From Paenibacillus sp. FSL A5-0031 (lineage in GTDB: Bacteria; Bacillota; Bacilli; Paenibacillales; Paenibacillaceae): a DNA stretch of 64,000 nucleotides. The notes beneath the pieces were generated by a model, which saw only the letters and a program-made list of their open reading frames with translations, had not been told where the DNA came from and ran no database searches. Of this stretch, positions 18,576 to 26,563 are shown piece by piece. The stretch's first letter is position 1, and each line of letters starts with the position of its first letter. The stretch covers positions 186,001 to 250,000 of the forward strand of contig NZ_MRTD01000009.1 of assembly GCF_001956295.1 (NCBI RefSeq), written 5' to 3'. The position numbers were made by a program, and so were the translations under genes.

Positions 18576-19976
18576 TTAGTTTGTGATGTTTTTCCATTTG
18601 CCTTGAACGGATACTGCCAATTGACCATCAATAAGTGCTGCGAAATCGGAGCTGTCCGATACGACTAATTCTGTTGCGCTGTCCGATACGGTTTGCACAA
18701 GTTTGTTCGTACCTGTAGCACTGTCAATCTCGTAGATTGCGTTAGTGCTGTTTCCGTCAGCTGTAAGCAGATAGAGCTTGCTTCCGCCTTGAACTAATTG
18801 GTAAACGTCTTTGTCAGCGAAGAGAGGCGTGCTTGCTTTGCCTGTATTGTCCACCGTTACGAGCTGACCAACGCTTGCTTCGTCTGAACTTACGCTAACA
18901 TAGCTTACTTTGGAGCCGTCTGCTGCCAGCTTAAGGAAAACTTTATCCGTAGCTTCTTTTGTAAGCTGTACAGGTTTATTATCGCCAACTGTAGAATTAT
19001 AGAAGTAGATTTGCGGCTCAGTTCCTGTTGCATCAATAGCAACATCATCAAGCTCAACATCTTTGCTGCTATCTGCCGTTACTTTCGGCTGCTTGAAGAC
19101 GTAGAAAGCGAATTTAGTGCCGTCTGCAGATACTTCAAGGTTTGCCTTGTAATCTACTTTATCTTCCAATACTTTGGATACTTTACCATCAGCTATAGCA
19201 AGCTTAGCGATGACAGAGCTTTTGTCGCCTTGTAAGAAGAAGATGGAAGAACCGTCTTTCGACCATTGAAGCTCATTTTTGATCGAGTTGTCCGTACTTA
19301 CTTGTTTCGCTTGTTTTGTGCTCAGATCGATTGTGAATACCGCACCGTTTGCATCGGAGTAAGCTACACTTTTGCCATCAGGAGACAAAATAAGATCGGA
19401 AGTGTCAGAGGATGCTAGAAGCAGCTCATATTTTCCAGTAACAGCATCAACTAAGAAATCTTCGCGGCCTTCGCCAGCCGTGTTCGATACGATAAGCTGT
19501 TTGGAGTTAACCCAGATTGCATGCTCAGCGCTATCAAGCAATTGAACCGTATGTATGTTGTTGTCTTCGTAAGTGCCGCCAAGTGCCTCAACGAATGCAG
19601 TAGGCTCGATGAAAGTGGAGTAAGCCACTTCAATAGCTGGATGCTGAAGTGCAGTTGCAACACCGTTTATGTTCATTGTTTTTGCAGCGATTTTTAGCTT
19701 TAGCGTTTTGTCGCCAAACTTTACAACTACCGTATGATCGCTGTTGATGTGAAGAGTCGCGCCGATCGCGTTTGTCATGTCCCGTACAGATGCGAGTGTA
19801 ACGCCGCCGTCTACAACGGTACGAACGGTTACTGGATTAGCATTTACTAGAAAGCTTGCTGTGCTAATTTGAGCAGCTTGCTTTACTGAAGCGGTTTGTG
19901 CGAATACCGGAGTAACTGCTGAAGCGCTAATTGCTGCTGCGATCATCGAGATTGCCATTGCTTTTTTCATTTGCAT
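18576..19976 (-). CDS. Secreted stalk-domain and beta-propeller protein, first gene of the pst operon
   Basis: A 466-residue exported protein. A signal peptide (to about residue 26, VFAQT) is followed by a copper-amine-oxidase-type stalk domain (about 40-145, with VDGGVTLASVRDMTNAIGA) and then a TolB/WD40-like beta-propeller (about 150-460) with repeated blades such as LILSPDGKSVAYSD and ELQWSKDGSSIFFL. AGGTGA precedes the ATG. No catalytic motif is visible. Being 19 bases upstream of pstS suggests a role at the cell surface connected with phosphate scavenging, perhaps holding PstS or binding a substrate; that is inferred. Confidence 0.75.
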   Translation of the reverse strand: MQMKKAMAISMIAAAISASAVTPVFAQTASVKQAAQISTASFLVNANPVTVRTVVDGGVTLASVRDMTNAIGATLHINSDHTVVVKFGDKTLKLKIAAKTMNINGVATALQHPAIEVAYSTFIEPTAFVEALGGTYEDNNIHTVQLLDSAEHAIWVNSKQLIVSNTAGEGREDFLVDAVTGKYELLLASSDTSDLILSPDGKSVAYSDANGAVFTIDLSTKQAKQVSTDNSIKNELQWSKDGSSIFFLQGDKSSVIAKLAIADGKVSKVLEDKVDYKANLEVSADGTKFAFYVFKQPKVTADSSKDVELDDVAIDATGTEPQIYFYNSTVGDNKPVQLTKEATDKVFLKLAADGSKVSYVSVSSDEASVGQLVTVDNTGKASTPLFADKDVYQLVQGGSKLYLLTADGNSTNAIYEIDSATGTNKLVQTVSDSATELVVSDSSDFAALIDGQLAVSVQGKWKNITN

Positions 19977-20333
19977 GGAATTGGGTCACCTTTCTCAAAT
20001 GGGTATTTTTTTTATTAATACAATCCAAGGCATACTCGGTCAGTATATACGGTTGGCTTGATCCCTCCCAGGCAGCGCTAGATCAATACATTTTGTAACG
20101 AATCGTTTATTTCTACCTGATCATAACAATCAATTATCATCCCAATATTTAGAAATTATATCGAATTTGTAAAGATAGGCAAATTACCACCTAAATCCAA
20201 TTCTCCTTCTTTTAAGAAGGAAATAGTAGAAATTTACCCCACTATAAGAAGAAAGTGCACCATGGTCTTTTTTGAACGAGGTTTATAATGGGGGTATGCT
20301 CGCAAATCTATTCATTTATAGGAGGACCAATCA
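19977..20333. other. Divergent intergenic region
   Basis: This 357-base AT-rich region separates the pst operon from the sugar isomerase operon. I see an inverted repeat CCTTCTTTTAAGAAGG at 20205-20220 and a TATAAT at 20284-20289 without a convincing -35 box. No series of TTAACA-type Pho boxes is obvious to me. Confidence 0.4.
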
Positions 20334-21167
20334 ATGAACATTTCAATCGGAGGTTATTCATTCAACAACACGTATTTAGAAGGAAAAATGGATATTTTCG
20401 GATATTTGGAAACGGTAAAATTCCGGTATCGGATGGATGTGGTCGATTTGTGGAATGGCTTTTTTATAGATCGCAGCAGCAAGCCTATTATGAAGCTGGC
20501 CGAGGAAAGCTATATTCGCAAAATACGTGAGGCGCTCGATGAAAAAGAAATGCGGGTCGTTAATTTTGCGATCGACGGTGCTCATTTGTGGGACCCAGAC
20601 AAGGAAATGAGACAGCATTTGTATGATAATGCTCTCCTTCATTTGAAAGCTTCCGTTATTTTAGGTGCGGAAACCGTCCGTATTGATACGGGAGGCAGCT
20701 ACGAGGACTGGGAAGCAATGAGCGACGAGCAATTTGAATATACGGTAAAAAGATACCAGGAGTTTTCTGAGTATGCGGCTGACCATGGCTTTCTAATTGG
20801 ACCAGAGAACCATATGGGAGCGTCATTAAATCCGAATGAGATGAAGCGTCTCGCAGAGGCAGTTGATCATCCAGCCTTTGGTTTTCTTGTTCATTTAGGC
20901 CGGTGGAAGGAGAATCAAGCAGAAGGAGACAGCATCGTTGCACCTTGGGCGTACCATACCCATTTTGACGAAGAAACTGCTGACGGTACTCATGCTTTGG
21001 AGACGATCCATATGCTGCAAGAATCAGGATACAAGGGATATTGGGGAGTAGAATATAATGCGCCAAAAAATCAATACGTAGAAACGGAGCTGCTTATTAC
21101 GAAGGTGAAGAAGCTTCTGATCGAGGCAGATCAACAATCAGGCAGAGGGGCTCAGCACTATGAATAA
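20334..21167 (+). CDS. Sugar phosphate isomerase/epimerase (TIM barrel)
   Basis: A 277-residue protein of the xylose-isomerase-like AP endonuclease 2 superfamily, whose members isomerise or epimerise sugars using a divalent metal. Likely metal ligands lie in IGPENHMG, FLVHLG, YHTHFD and WGVEYNAP. AGGAGG precedes the ATG. It opens a three-gene operon with a Gfo/Idh/MocA oxidoreductase (8-base overlap) and an MFS transporter, a set typical of uptake and catabolism of an uncommon sugar or polyol. The substrate is unknown. Confidence 0.85.
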   Translation: MNISIGGYSFNNTYLEGKMDIFGYLETVKFRYRMDVVDLWNGFFIDRSSKPIMKLAEESYIRKIREALDEKEMRVVNFAIDGAHLWDPDKEMRQHLYDNALLHLKASVILGAETVRIDTGGSYEDWEAMSDEQFEYTVKRYQEFSEYAADHGFLIGPENHMGASLNPNEMKRLAEAVDHPAFGFLVHLGRWKENQAEGDSIVAPWAYHTHFDEETADGTHALETIHMLQESGYKGYWGVEYNAPKNQYVETELLITKVKKLLIEADQQSGRGAQHYE

Positions 21168-22287
21168 AATACGAATTGGCATTATAGGCGTAGGACAAAT
21201 TGGAAAAATGCATATCGAAAAATATAAAAATATCGCTGGCGCTGAGCTTGTTGCTGTATGCGACTTAAATGAAGCAGAAGCTAAACGAGTTGCCGAGCAT
21301 TATGATATCCCTCATGCCTACTCTGATTTTAGAGAGCTGCTGAAGCGTGATGACTTGGACGCGGTCGACGTGTGCCTGCACAACAATTTCCATGCACCGG
21401 TAACGATCGCAGCGCTGCAGGCGGGCCTGCATGTCTATTGTGAGAAGCCGATTGCAGGAACCTATTCAGATGGCAAGGCTATGGTCGATGCTGCGAAGTT
21501 ATGTGGAAAACAATTGCATGTGCAGCTCTACACGTTATATGGTAAAGATACGAAAGCTGCCAAAACATTAATTGATGGCGGAATGCTGGGCAAGCTGTAC
21601 CATGCCCGCTCGTCAGGCTTTCGCCGAAGAAATCGACCGTTTGTTGATGGTTATGGCACGCCTTATTTTACGCGCAAGGAAACAGCGGCAGGCGGCGCGC
21701 TGCTCGACATGGGCGTCTATCACATTGCACAGCTGCTCTATTTATTAGGCAACCCGCAGGTTGAAAGAATTTCAGGGAAAGTTTATCAAGAGACGGATAT
21801 GCTGCAAGAGAGAAGGGAACAAAGCGGCTTTGATGTAGAGGAGCTGGCTACAGGCTTGATTCGGTTCAACGGTGGTTTGACGCTTGATATCGTAGAGGCG
21901 TGGGCTGTTCATCTTGGCGGCTTCGAGGGCAGCAGTATCGCCGGTTCCAAGGGTGGCGTACGCTTGCCGAACGAGCAGACAGGACCGGGGGCTCAGTCCT
22001 TCAGCTTCCATAACACGGTTTGTGATATGGATATGGACAGTACGCTGGACCTTGATATGATGGACCTGCGCAGGAATCGCTTATATGAGAATGAGGATGC
22101 CTACAGCTCATCTCAGCATCACTGGATCGCAGCTCTGCAAGGCAGAGTGCCACTACTGCCAACAGCGGAAATCGCGCTGAATACGATGCTCATTAGCGAA
22201 GGCATTTATATGTCAGAGGAGCTTGGACGTGAGGTTAGCGCGGACGAAGTTATTGTACGCGCACGTACTTCTGCTGTAGAGCTTTAA
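21160..22287 (+). CDS. Gfo/Idh/MocA-family oxidoreductase
   Basis: A 375-residue NAD(P)-dependent dehydrogenase. The N-terminal Rossmann fold shows GIIGVGQIGKMH (about 6-17) and VCDLNE. The catalytic lysine is in CEKPIAGTY, followed by the C-terminal substrate domain with GGALLDMGVYHI. The start overlaps the upstream isomerase by eight bases, showing translational coupling. The partner enzymes suggest sequential oxidation and isomerisation of one sugar. Confidence 0.9.
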   Translation: MNKIRIGIIGVGQIGKMHIEKYKNIAGAELVAVCDLNEAEAKRVAEHYDIPHAYSDFRELLKRDDLDAVDVCLHNNFHAPVTIAALQAGLHVYCEKPIAGTYSDGKAMVDAAKLCGKQLHVQLYTLYGKDTKAAKTLIDGGMLGKLYHARSSGFRRRNRPFVDGYGTPYFTRKETAAGGALLDMGVYHIAQLLYLLGNPQVERISGKVYQETDMLQERREQSGFDVEELATGLIRFNGGLTLDIVEAWAVHLGGFEGSSIAGSKGGVRLPNEQTGPGAQSFSFHNTVCDMDMDSTLDLDMMDLRRNRLYENEDAYSSSQHHWIAALQGRVPLLPTAEIALNTMLISEGIYMSEELGREVSADEVIVRARTSAVEL

Positions 22288-22321
22288 AGCTAAGCTAAAG
22301 AGCAAGACGAGGGACTTGGAT

Positions 22322-23521
22322 ATGAATCAGAATCAGAATCGTACTTTTCATTTAATTAAAGCGTTTAACTTTTTTGTATATGGCGCGATTGCCGTATACA
22401 GTACGTTTTTTGTTGTTTATTTGCAATCCATTGGCATGTCTACGCTTGAGATTGGTGCGTTAATGGCCGGCGGCCCGATTGTTTCGATCATCGCGAACCC
22501 GCTATGGGGTTATTTGAGCGATCGATTCCGCAATGTCAGGCTAATTCTGATCGTGATGCTTATTGGCAGCATGCTTGTCATGCAGCTCGTCTTTTTATAT
22601 CAATCGTATACGATCATTTATGCCTGTATGCTGTTCTTTTTCTTTTTTCAAATGCCTTTATTTTCACAGAGCAACAGTCTCATTCTTAACAGCATTGAAG
22701 GAACGAACCATAAATTCGGCGCTTTTCGCTTGTTCGGCTCGCTCGGCTGGGCGTTTATCGCTTTGGTGGCTGGACCTGTGATCGGGCAAATTGGCATTGA
22801 TCGTCTCTGGATTATTTATTCGGTCATGATGCTTATCTCGCTTGCTTTTGCGTTTACGCTGCCAAAGGGCGAGGCGAAGGGTGCAGCCCCTGCCGGCAAA
22901 GTGAATTACCGTTCGATGTTCGTAAACCGTTCCTTCTTGTTGTTCTTAATCATAGGTTTAGTGATCTCCATTCCTAACTCTATGAATACGACATTTATCC
23001 CGCTGTATATTAAGGAATTGGGCGGAGAGGCTTCCTTAATCGGTTGGTCTGCCTTCTGGTCATCCATATTTGAAATTCCAGTCTTTTTGCTGCTTGATCG
23101 GTATTTGAAAAAAAATACAAAAACGATGGTATTATGCCTCGTTGTCATCAGCATCCTGTTCGCCTTGCGCTGGTTTCTGATGTCAAACGCAGACACTGCT
23201 CAGCAAATTATTTATATCCAAGTGCTGCACTGCTTAACATTTGGCGGCTACTATTATATTGGCACGCAGCTGGCCGTTCAGCTTGTGCCTGCTGAATTTA
23301 GAGCATCGGGACAAGCGCTTTATGCCCTGACTTGGGGAGGCTTGTCAGGCATTGCGGCGGGGTTTCTCGGAGGCTGGGTGTTTGAGCAAATGGGTCCGCA
23401 GGCGATGTATCAATTATGCAGCGTCATGGCTGCGCTCGGGATTGTTGGCTTCTTCTTGTTGTTTGCGCGGCTGCGCAGAGAAGTGGGCACGAGCAGCAAA
23501 ATAAGCTCTCATGCTGGATAA
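22322..23521 (+). CDS. MFS transporter (MFS_1-like)
   Basis: A 399-residue transporter with twelve hydrophobic segments. The loop between segments 2 and 3 reads GYLSDRFRN, a form of the MFS signature. The opening (IKAFNFFVYGAIAVYSTFF) resembles the MFS_1-like group that includes LacY and HcaT. I use the ATG at 22322, eight bases after GAGGG, rather than the TTG at 22316. It ends the isomerase/oxidoreductase operon and probably imports the substrate of those enzymes. Confidence 0.85.
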   Translation: MNQNQNRTFHLIKAFNFFVYGAIAVYSTFFVVYLQSIGMSTLEIGALMAGGPIVSIIANPLWGYLSDRFRNVRLILIVMLIGSMLVMQLVFLYQSYTIIYACMLFFFFFQMPLFSQSNSLILNSIEGTNHKFGAFRLFGSLGWAFIALVAGPVIGQIGIDRLWIIYSVMMLISLAFAFTLPKGEAKGAAPAGKVNYRSMFVNRSFLLFLIIGLVISIPNSMNTTFIPLYIKELGGEASLIGWSAFWSSIFEIPVFLLLDRYLKKNTKTMVLCLVVISILFALRWFLMSNADTAQQIIYIQVLHCLTFGGYYYIGTQLAVQLVPAEFRASGQALYALTWGGLSGIAAGFLGGWVFEQMGPQAMYQLCSVMAALGIVGFFLLFARLRREVGTSSKISSHAG

Positions 23522-23593
23522 CTGCAACCTTTCTTGTCTTATGGTCGTTCGAATAAGAGAATGGACATCATGTTATAGGAGAGGTGAACGACC

Positions 23594-24274
23594 ATGAGGA
23601 AACGACGGAGTTTAGCCATAACAGCAGTCGCGGTCATGCTTTCTACATCTATTGCAGCACAAGCCTTCGCGGCGGCTCCATTTGGCGATATCGCAAATAT
23701 AGGCAGCAAAGCAAAGATTGAAGCTTTGCAGCAGCAAGGAATTATTAAAGGAGTGAGCGATACGGCATTTCATCCAGAGGATAATTTGACGGCAGCACAA
23801 GGCATTTCTTTGATCGTGAGAACGACGCAAATTAGCCTAGCCGCTATTGATTTTTCTAGTGCGCCTACCGCTGATGGTTTCTATACAAAGGTGAAAAACG
23901 ATGCGTGGTACGCGGAGGATTTTATCATTGCACACTACAACGGTTTGGACATCCCGGCTGATATTGATCCGCAAGCGCCACTTACGAAAGAGCAGTTCAC
24001 GCATTATCTTGTTCAAGCATTGGAGCTTACCGGTCAATATCCGACGATCAAAATGTTTATTAATATCCAGGACGAAAAGGATATTACGACGGCGTATCAA
24101 GGAACCATTCAGCGTTCACTGCTATACAAGATTGCATCTCTAGATGAGAAGGGCAACTTTGATCCAGCGCATGTTTTAACCCGTGCTGAAGCGGCAGGAA
24201 TGCTGTATGATACACAAAGCTTTATTGAAGCGCATAAGGAAAAGGCGGAACCCGAGCAGGGAGCAGCTGAATAA
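23594..24274 (+). CDS. Small secreted SLH-domain protein
   Basis: A 226-residue exported protein with a signal peptide ending near AQAFAAAPF. The remainder is about three SLH-like repeats and little else: FGDIANIGSKAKIEALQQQGIIKG, LTKEQFTHYLVQAL, and LTRAEAAGMLYDTQ are the recognisable parts. SLH repeats bind secondary cell-wall polymers, so it would coat the wall without an added enzyme. GAGAGGTGA precedes the ATG and a strong terminator follows. The repeats are degenerate (TAAQ and TKEQ in place of TRAE), so wall binding may be weak. Confidence 0.8.
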   Translation: MRKRRSLAITAVAVMLSTSIAAQAFAAAPFGDIANIGSKAKIEALQQQGIIKGVSDTAFHPEDNLTAAQGISLIVRTTQISLAAIDFSSAPTADGFYTKVKNDAWYAEDFIIAHYNGLDIPADIDPQAPLTKEQFTHYLVQALELTGQYPTIKMFINIQDEKDITTAYQGTIQRSLLYKIASLDEKGNFDPAHVLTRAEAAGMLYDTQSFIEAHKEKAEPEQGAAE

Positions 24275-24288
24275 AAAATGAAATAGGG

Positions 24289-24336
24289 AAAGGCAGTTAA
24301 TGGAGGGTTATTTTAGCCTCCTTAACTGCCTTTTTA
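24289..24336 (+). terminator. Terminator after the small SLH protein gene
   Basis: AAGGCAGTTAA plus GGAGG pairs with CCTCC plus TTAACTGCCTT around an AT-rich loop, followed by TTTTTATTTTT. Confidence 0.9.
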
Positions 24337-24454
24337 TTTTTAAATTATTTTTCCTAGCAACGCGATAATTCCAAGCGGAGTAATGAGGTATAAAAGGGTA
24401 AACTTTATTTATATCACATTTTATCTTGAAAAATCAATAAAAAATGTAAAAAAA

Positions 24455-24473
24455 CCTTGAAATTAATTCAAGG
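24455..24473. repeat. Inverted repeat upstream of the Met-rich gene
   Basis: CCTTGAA and TTCAAGG flank ATTAA, giving a perfect 7-bp stem 45 bases before the start codon. It could be an operator or part of the leader. Possible promoter boxes around it (TTGAAA 24457, TATCTT 24480; or TTCAAG 24467, TATAGG 24489) are weak. Confidence 0.5.
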
Positions 24474-24517
24474 CTGTAGTATCTTCTGTATAGGAAACTT
24501 TTGGGAGGTGAATGGTA

Positions 24518-24733
24518 ATGGAAAAGATGGCAATGCAAATGATGATGAACATGTGCATGGATGAAATGATGTGCAAGATGAAATCCATGAAGATGATGAT
24601 GGACATGATGATGGAAATGAAAATGATGGACAACATGGATATGAACATGATGATGATGAAGATGCAGGAATGTGACGAAATGTCCACGATGATGATGCAA
24701 ATGATGCGTGACATGGAGCAAGTATCGATGTAA
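24518..24733 (+). CDS. Extremely methionine-rich small protein
   Basis: This 71-residue protein has 36 methionines (51 percent by my count) and three cysteines (13, 19, 52). Most other residues are Lys, Asp, Glu, Asn and Gln. Repeated MxM, MMM and MxxM spacings are of the kind that bind Cu(I) or Ag(I) in other proteins; the charge pattern also allows an amphipathic helix. GGGAGG (24503-24508) lies nine bases before the ATG at 24518, better placed than the ATG at 24512. There is no signal peptide, so it should be cytoplasmic or spore-associated. I do not recognise a family. Metal storage or an oxidant sink are guesses. The DNA is almost a run of ATG and related triplets, so repeat expansion may have shaped it. 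Confidence 0.7.
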   Translation: MEKMAMQMMMNMCMDEMMCKMKSMKMMMDMMMEMKMMDNMDMNMMMMKMQECDEMSTMMMQMMRDMEQVSM

Positions 24734-24737
24734 TCAT

Positions 24738-24759
24738 CTATGAATCTGACCATTCATAG
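24738..24759. repeat. Hairpin just after the Met-rich gene
   Basis: CTATGAAT and ATTCATAG form a perfect 8-bp stem with a six-base loop, five bases after the stop codon. No T-run follows directly. A run of eight T at about 24847 with a short AGCC/GGCT stem before it is the likelier terminator. Confidence 0.45.
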
Positions 24760-24897
24760 CGGTTAGTATAATCGGCAGAGCTGTTCGCGGCATGCCGTCG
24801 TATATCGTTTTTTCCTACATAGCTAAGCAGAGCAGCCAACTGCATGCAGGCTTTTTTTTATTTCTAGACCTTCACCATTGCGCCTCGAACCTTCGCC

Positions 24898-25236
24898 TTA
24901 TAACGCATAGTGGGCTTTCAGCTTGCTGGCAATCATAACCCGTTGAAGCTTAAACTCCCAAACCTTTTCTCTTAGCTGAATCTGCTGCTCCGAATTATGT
25001 GCATTCCGAAGCTGCTCGTAAATATCAAGCATTTTACGATTGATTTGATCGAAGCGAAGCCATAGATCGACACGAATGCCATGCTCGATTTCAAGGCGGA
25101 TATGGTTATCTTTGGCGCGCAGGTTTTGAAGGATTTGTTGCTGCCACTCTGCATCTCCGATCATTACAGCAAAGTTATAAAGATCTAAATAATCATCAAC
25201 CCATTTTGCTGCAATTTGTTTCTCGGAATAAGTCAT
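24898..25236 (-). CDS. Hypothetical helical protein
   Basis: I do not recognise this 112-residue protein. It starts at MTYSEK (ATG at 25236, with GGAG nine bases upstream); a TTG at 25251 would add five residues. The sequence is almost wholly helical and charged (DLWLRFDQINRKMLDIYEQLRNA, then a second long helix), with no signal peptide, membrane span or cysteine. It is a single-gene unit on the minus strand between the Met-rich gene and a methyltransferase. Confidence 0.65.
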   Translation of the reverse strand: MTYSEKQIAAKWVDDYLDLYNFAVMIGDAEWQQQILQNLRAKDNHIRLEIEHGIRVDLWLRFDQINRKMLDIYEQLRNAHNSEQQIQLREKVWEFKLQRVMIASKLKAHYAL

Positions 25237-25315
25237 GCTGGTCAGCTCCAATCTCCGTTTTATTTATATACCTAGTATTATACTAGGAATTAAAGGAATT
25301 GCAAGCAATTTGTAA

Positions 25316-26029
25316 TTATTGTGTTTTTGTCCCATTCAGTTCGAAATGGGATTTACGTTTAAATGCTGCAAAAACAGCGAAGCCATTATTTTTATATACG
25401 CAGTCGGAATGAACAAAACCAGCCTCACTCAGCCATCTAAGCTGATCCTCTACAGTGGCATTAATGTCGACGCTTCGGCGCTGGATGGCCGCTTCGATTG
25501 CACCTGTGGTTAACCCGCTTTGCCGGATGGCTGTTGTCCATTGCGACATATAATATTGATCCCAATAAGCGGTTGTACCGGCTGCTTGATCAGCATTAAC
25601 GAAGCTGCCGCCTTCTTTTAAAAGCTGATGAACGGTATGAAATAAGTCGCGTTTTGCTGGATGGGATAAGTGATGGATGGACAAGGAGGAGATGATGGCA
25701 TCGTATTTTTCTGTGTAAGGGTAGCTTGAGTAATCAGCAGCTATATAGCTGACTGATGGGTCAGCTCCGAAGCGAGAATGCGCCTCCTTTAGCATTTCTT
25801 CGCTTAAGTCGATAAGAGTAAGAGAGGCATTCGGGTATTTGTTGCGAATCATAGATGAGAAAAGCCCTGTTCCGGCACCTAAGTCGAGTATACGCGGGGC
25901 ATCGCTATCACAGTGAACCAAGTCGGTTGCTATGCTGTAAAAATCCTCAAAGCAGGGGATCAGTTGGCGGCGCTGACGATCATATTCAGGCGCGACAGCA
26001 TCAAACTGTTTTCTCACATTTTCATTCAC
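25316..26029 (-). CDS. Class I SAM-dependent methyltransferase
   Basis: A 237-residue methyltransferase. Motif I is ILDLGAGTGLFSS (about 47-59), motif II LIDLSEEML, and the post-motif region is YDAIISSLSIHHL. The start is a GTG at 26029, seven bases after AGGAGG. The fold and length fit the Methyltransf_11/25 group, which methylates small molecules. There is no operon partner to suggest a substrate; the T-box unit diverges upstream. Confidence 0.85.
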   Translation of the reverse strand: MNENVRKQFDAVAPEYDRQRRQLIPCFEDFYSIATDLVHCDSDAPRILDLGAGTGLFSSMIRNKYPNASLTLIDLSEEMLKEAHSRFGADPSVSYIAADYSSYPYTEKYDAIISSLSIHHLSHPAKRDLFHTVHQLLKEGGSFVNADQAAGTTAYWDQYYMSQWTTAIRQSGLTTGAIEAAIQRRSVDINATVEDQLRWLSEAGFVHSDCVYKNNGFAVFAAFKRKSHFELNGTKTQ

Positions 26030-26283
26030 AATAATGCCTCCTCGAATATTGGGCTGCGTGCTGATTTGTCATTTTCACTTGAGTTAAACAGTATATTATA
26101 GATGATTGTTTCATAATGGAAATATATAATATAAATATACTTTATAGTTTTAAACTATGAATGAATCGATTTCAATCCGTTAAAAAATGGGTATTGCGTA
26201 TCCGAGTTTTTGATGGTACGATTGGTAAAATTTTAAGATCACTGATGAACACATATGGCAAGTTAAATAGCTTTTACATTCGA

Positions 26284-26532
26284 TGACGAGAAAGAGTACG
26301 TTATGGGCCTGATCGAACAGAGAGTTGGGGCAGCTGAAAACCAACGTTCGGGTACTAGCGGAAAGCCATCTCCGAGAAGCAGGCTGAACGAGAGTAAGCT
26401 CTGCCGCATTTCCAGCGTTAACGGGAACATGTATTGCTAGATACATGAGCAGAGTGTCGCGCTTTTGGCGTGAAACTAGGGTGGTAACACGGGTAGAGAC
26501 TCGTCCCTTTATAGGGATGGGTCTCTTTTTTT
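26284..26532 (+). promoter_or_regulatory. T-box leader, apparent tRNA-Ala specifier (GCC)
   Basis: The T-box sequence AGGGTGGTAACACGGG is at 26478-26493. A terminator stem, AGAGAC ... GTCTCT (26495-26526), is followed by a T-run. Stem I shows the usual GAGAAAGAGTACG and AGAGAG elements. Aligned by eye with the B. subtilis glyQS leader as I remember it, GAAAGGCATTCTTGAG there corresponds to GAAAGCCATCTCCGAG here, which makes GCC (26365-26367) the specifier, an alanine codon. The UGGU at 26482-26485 fits the ACCA end of tRNA-Ala (discriminator A). It should allow the aminotransferase to be made when tRNA-Ala is uncharged. Confidence 0.88.
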
Positions 26533-26563
26533 GTTTTTTATCCATATTTTAGGAGGAAAAGTA

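Noticed and set aside
24434..24721. His-rich 95-codon open frame antisense to the Met-rich gene
   Set aside because: CAT is the complement of ATG, so it arises automatically. It would start at TTG with no ribosome site.
26368..26370. ATC as an alternative T-box specifier (isoleucine)
   Set aside because: Alignment with the glyQS leader by the GAAA-NNN-AT pattern puts the specifier one codon earlier at GCC.
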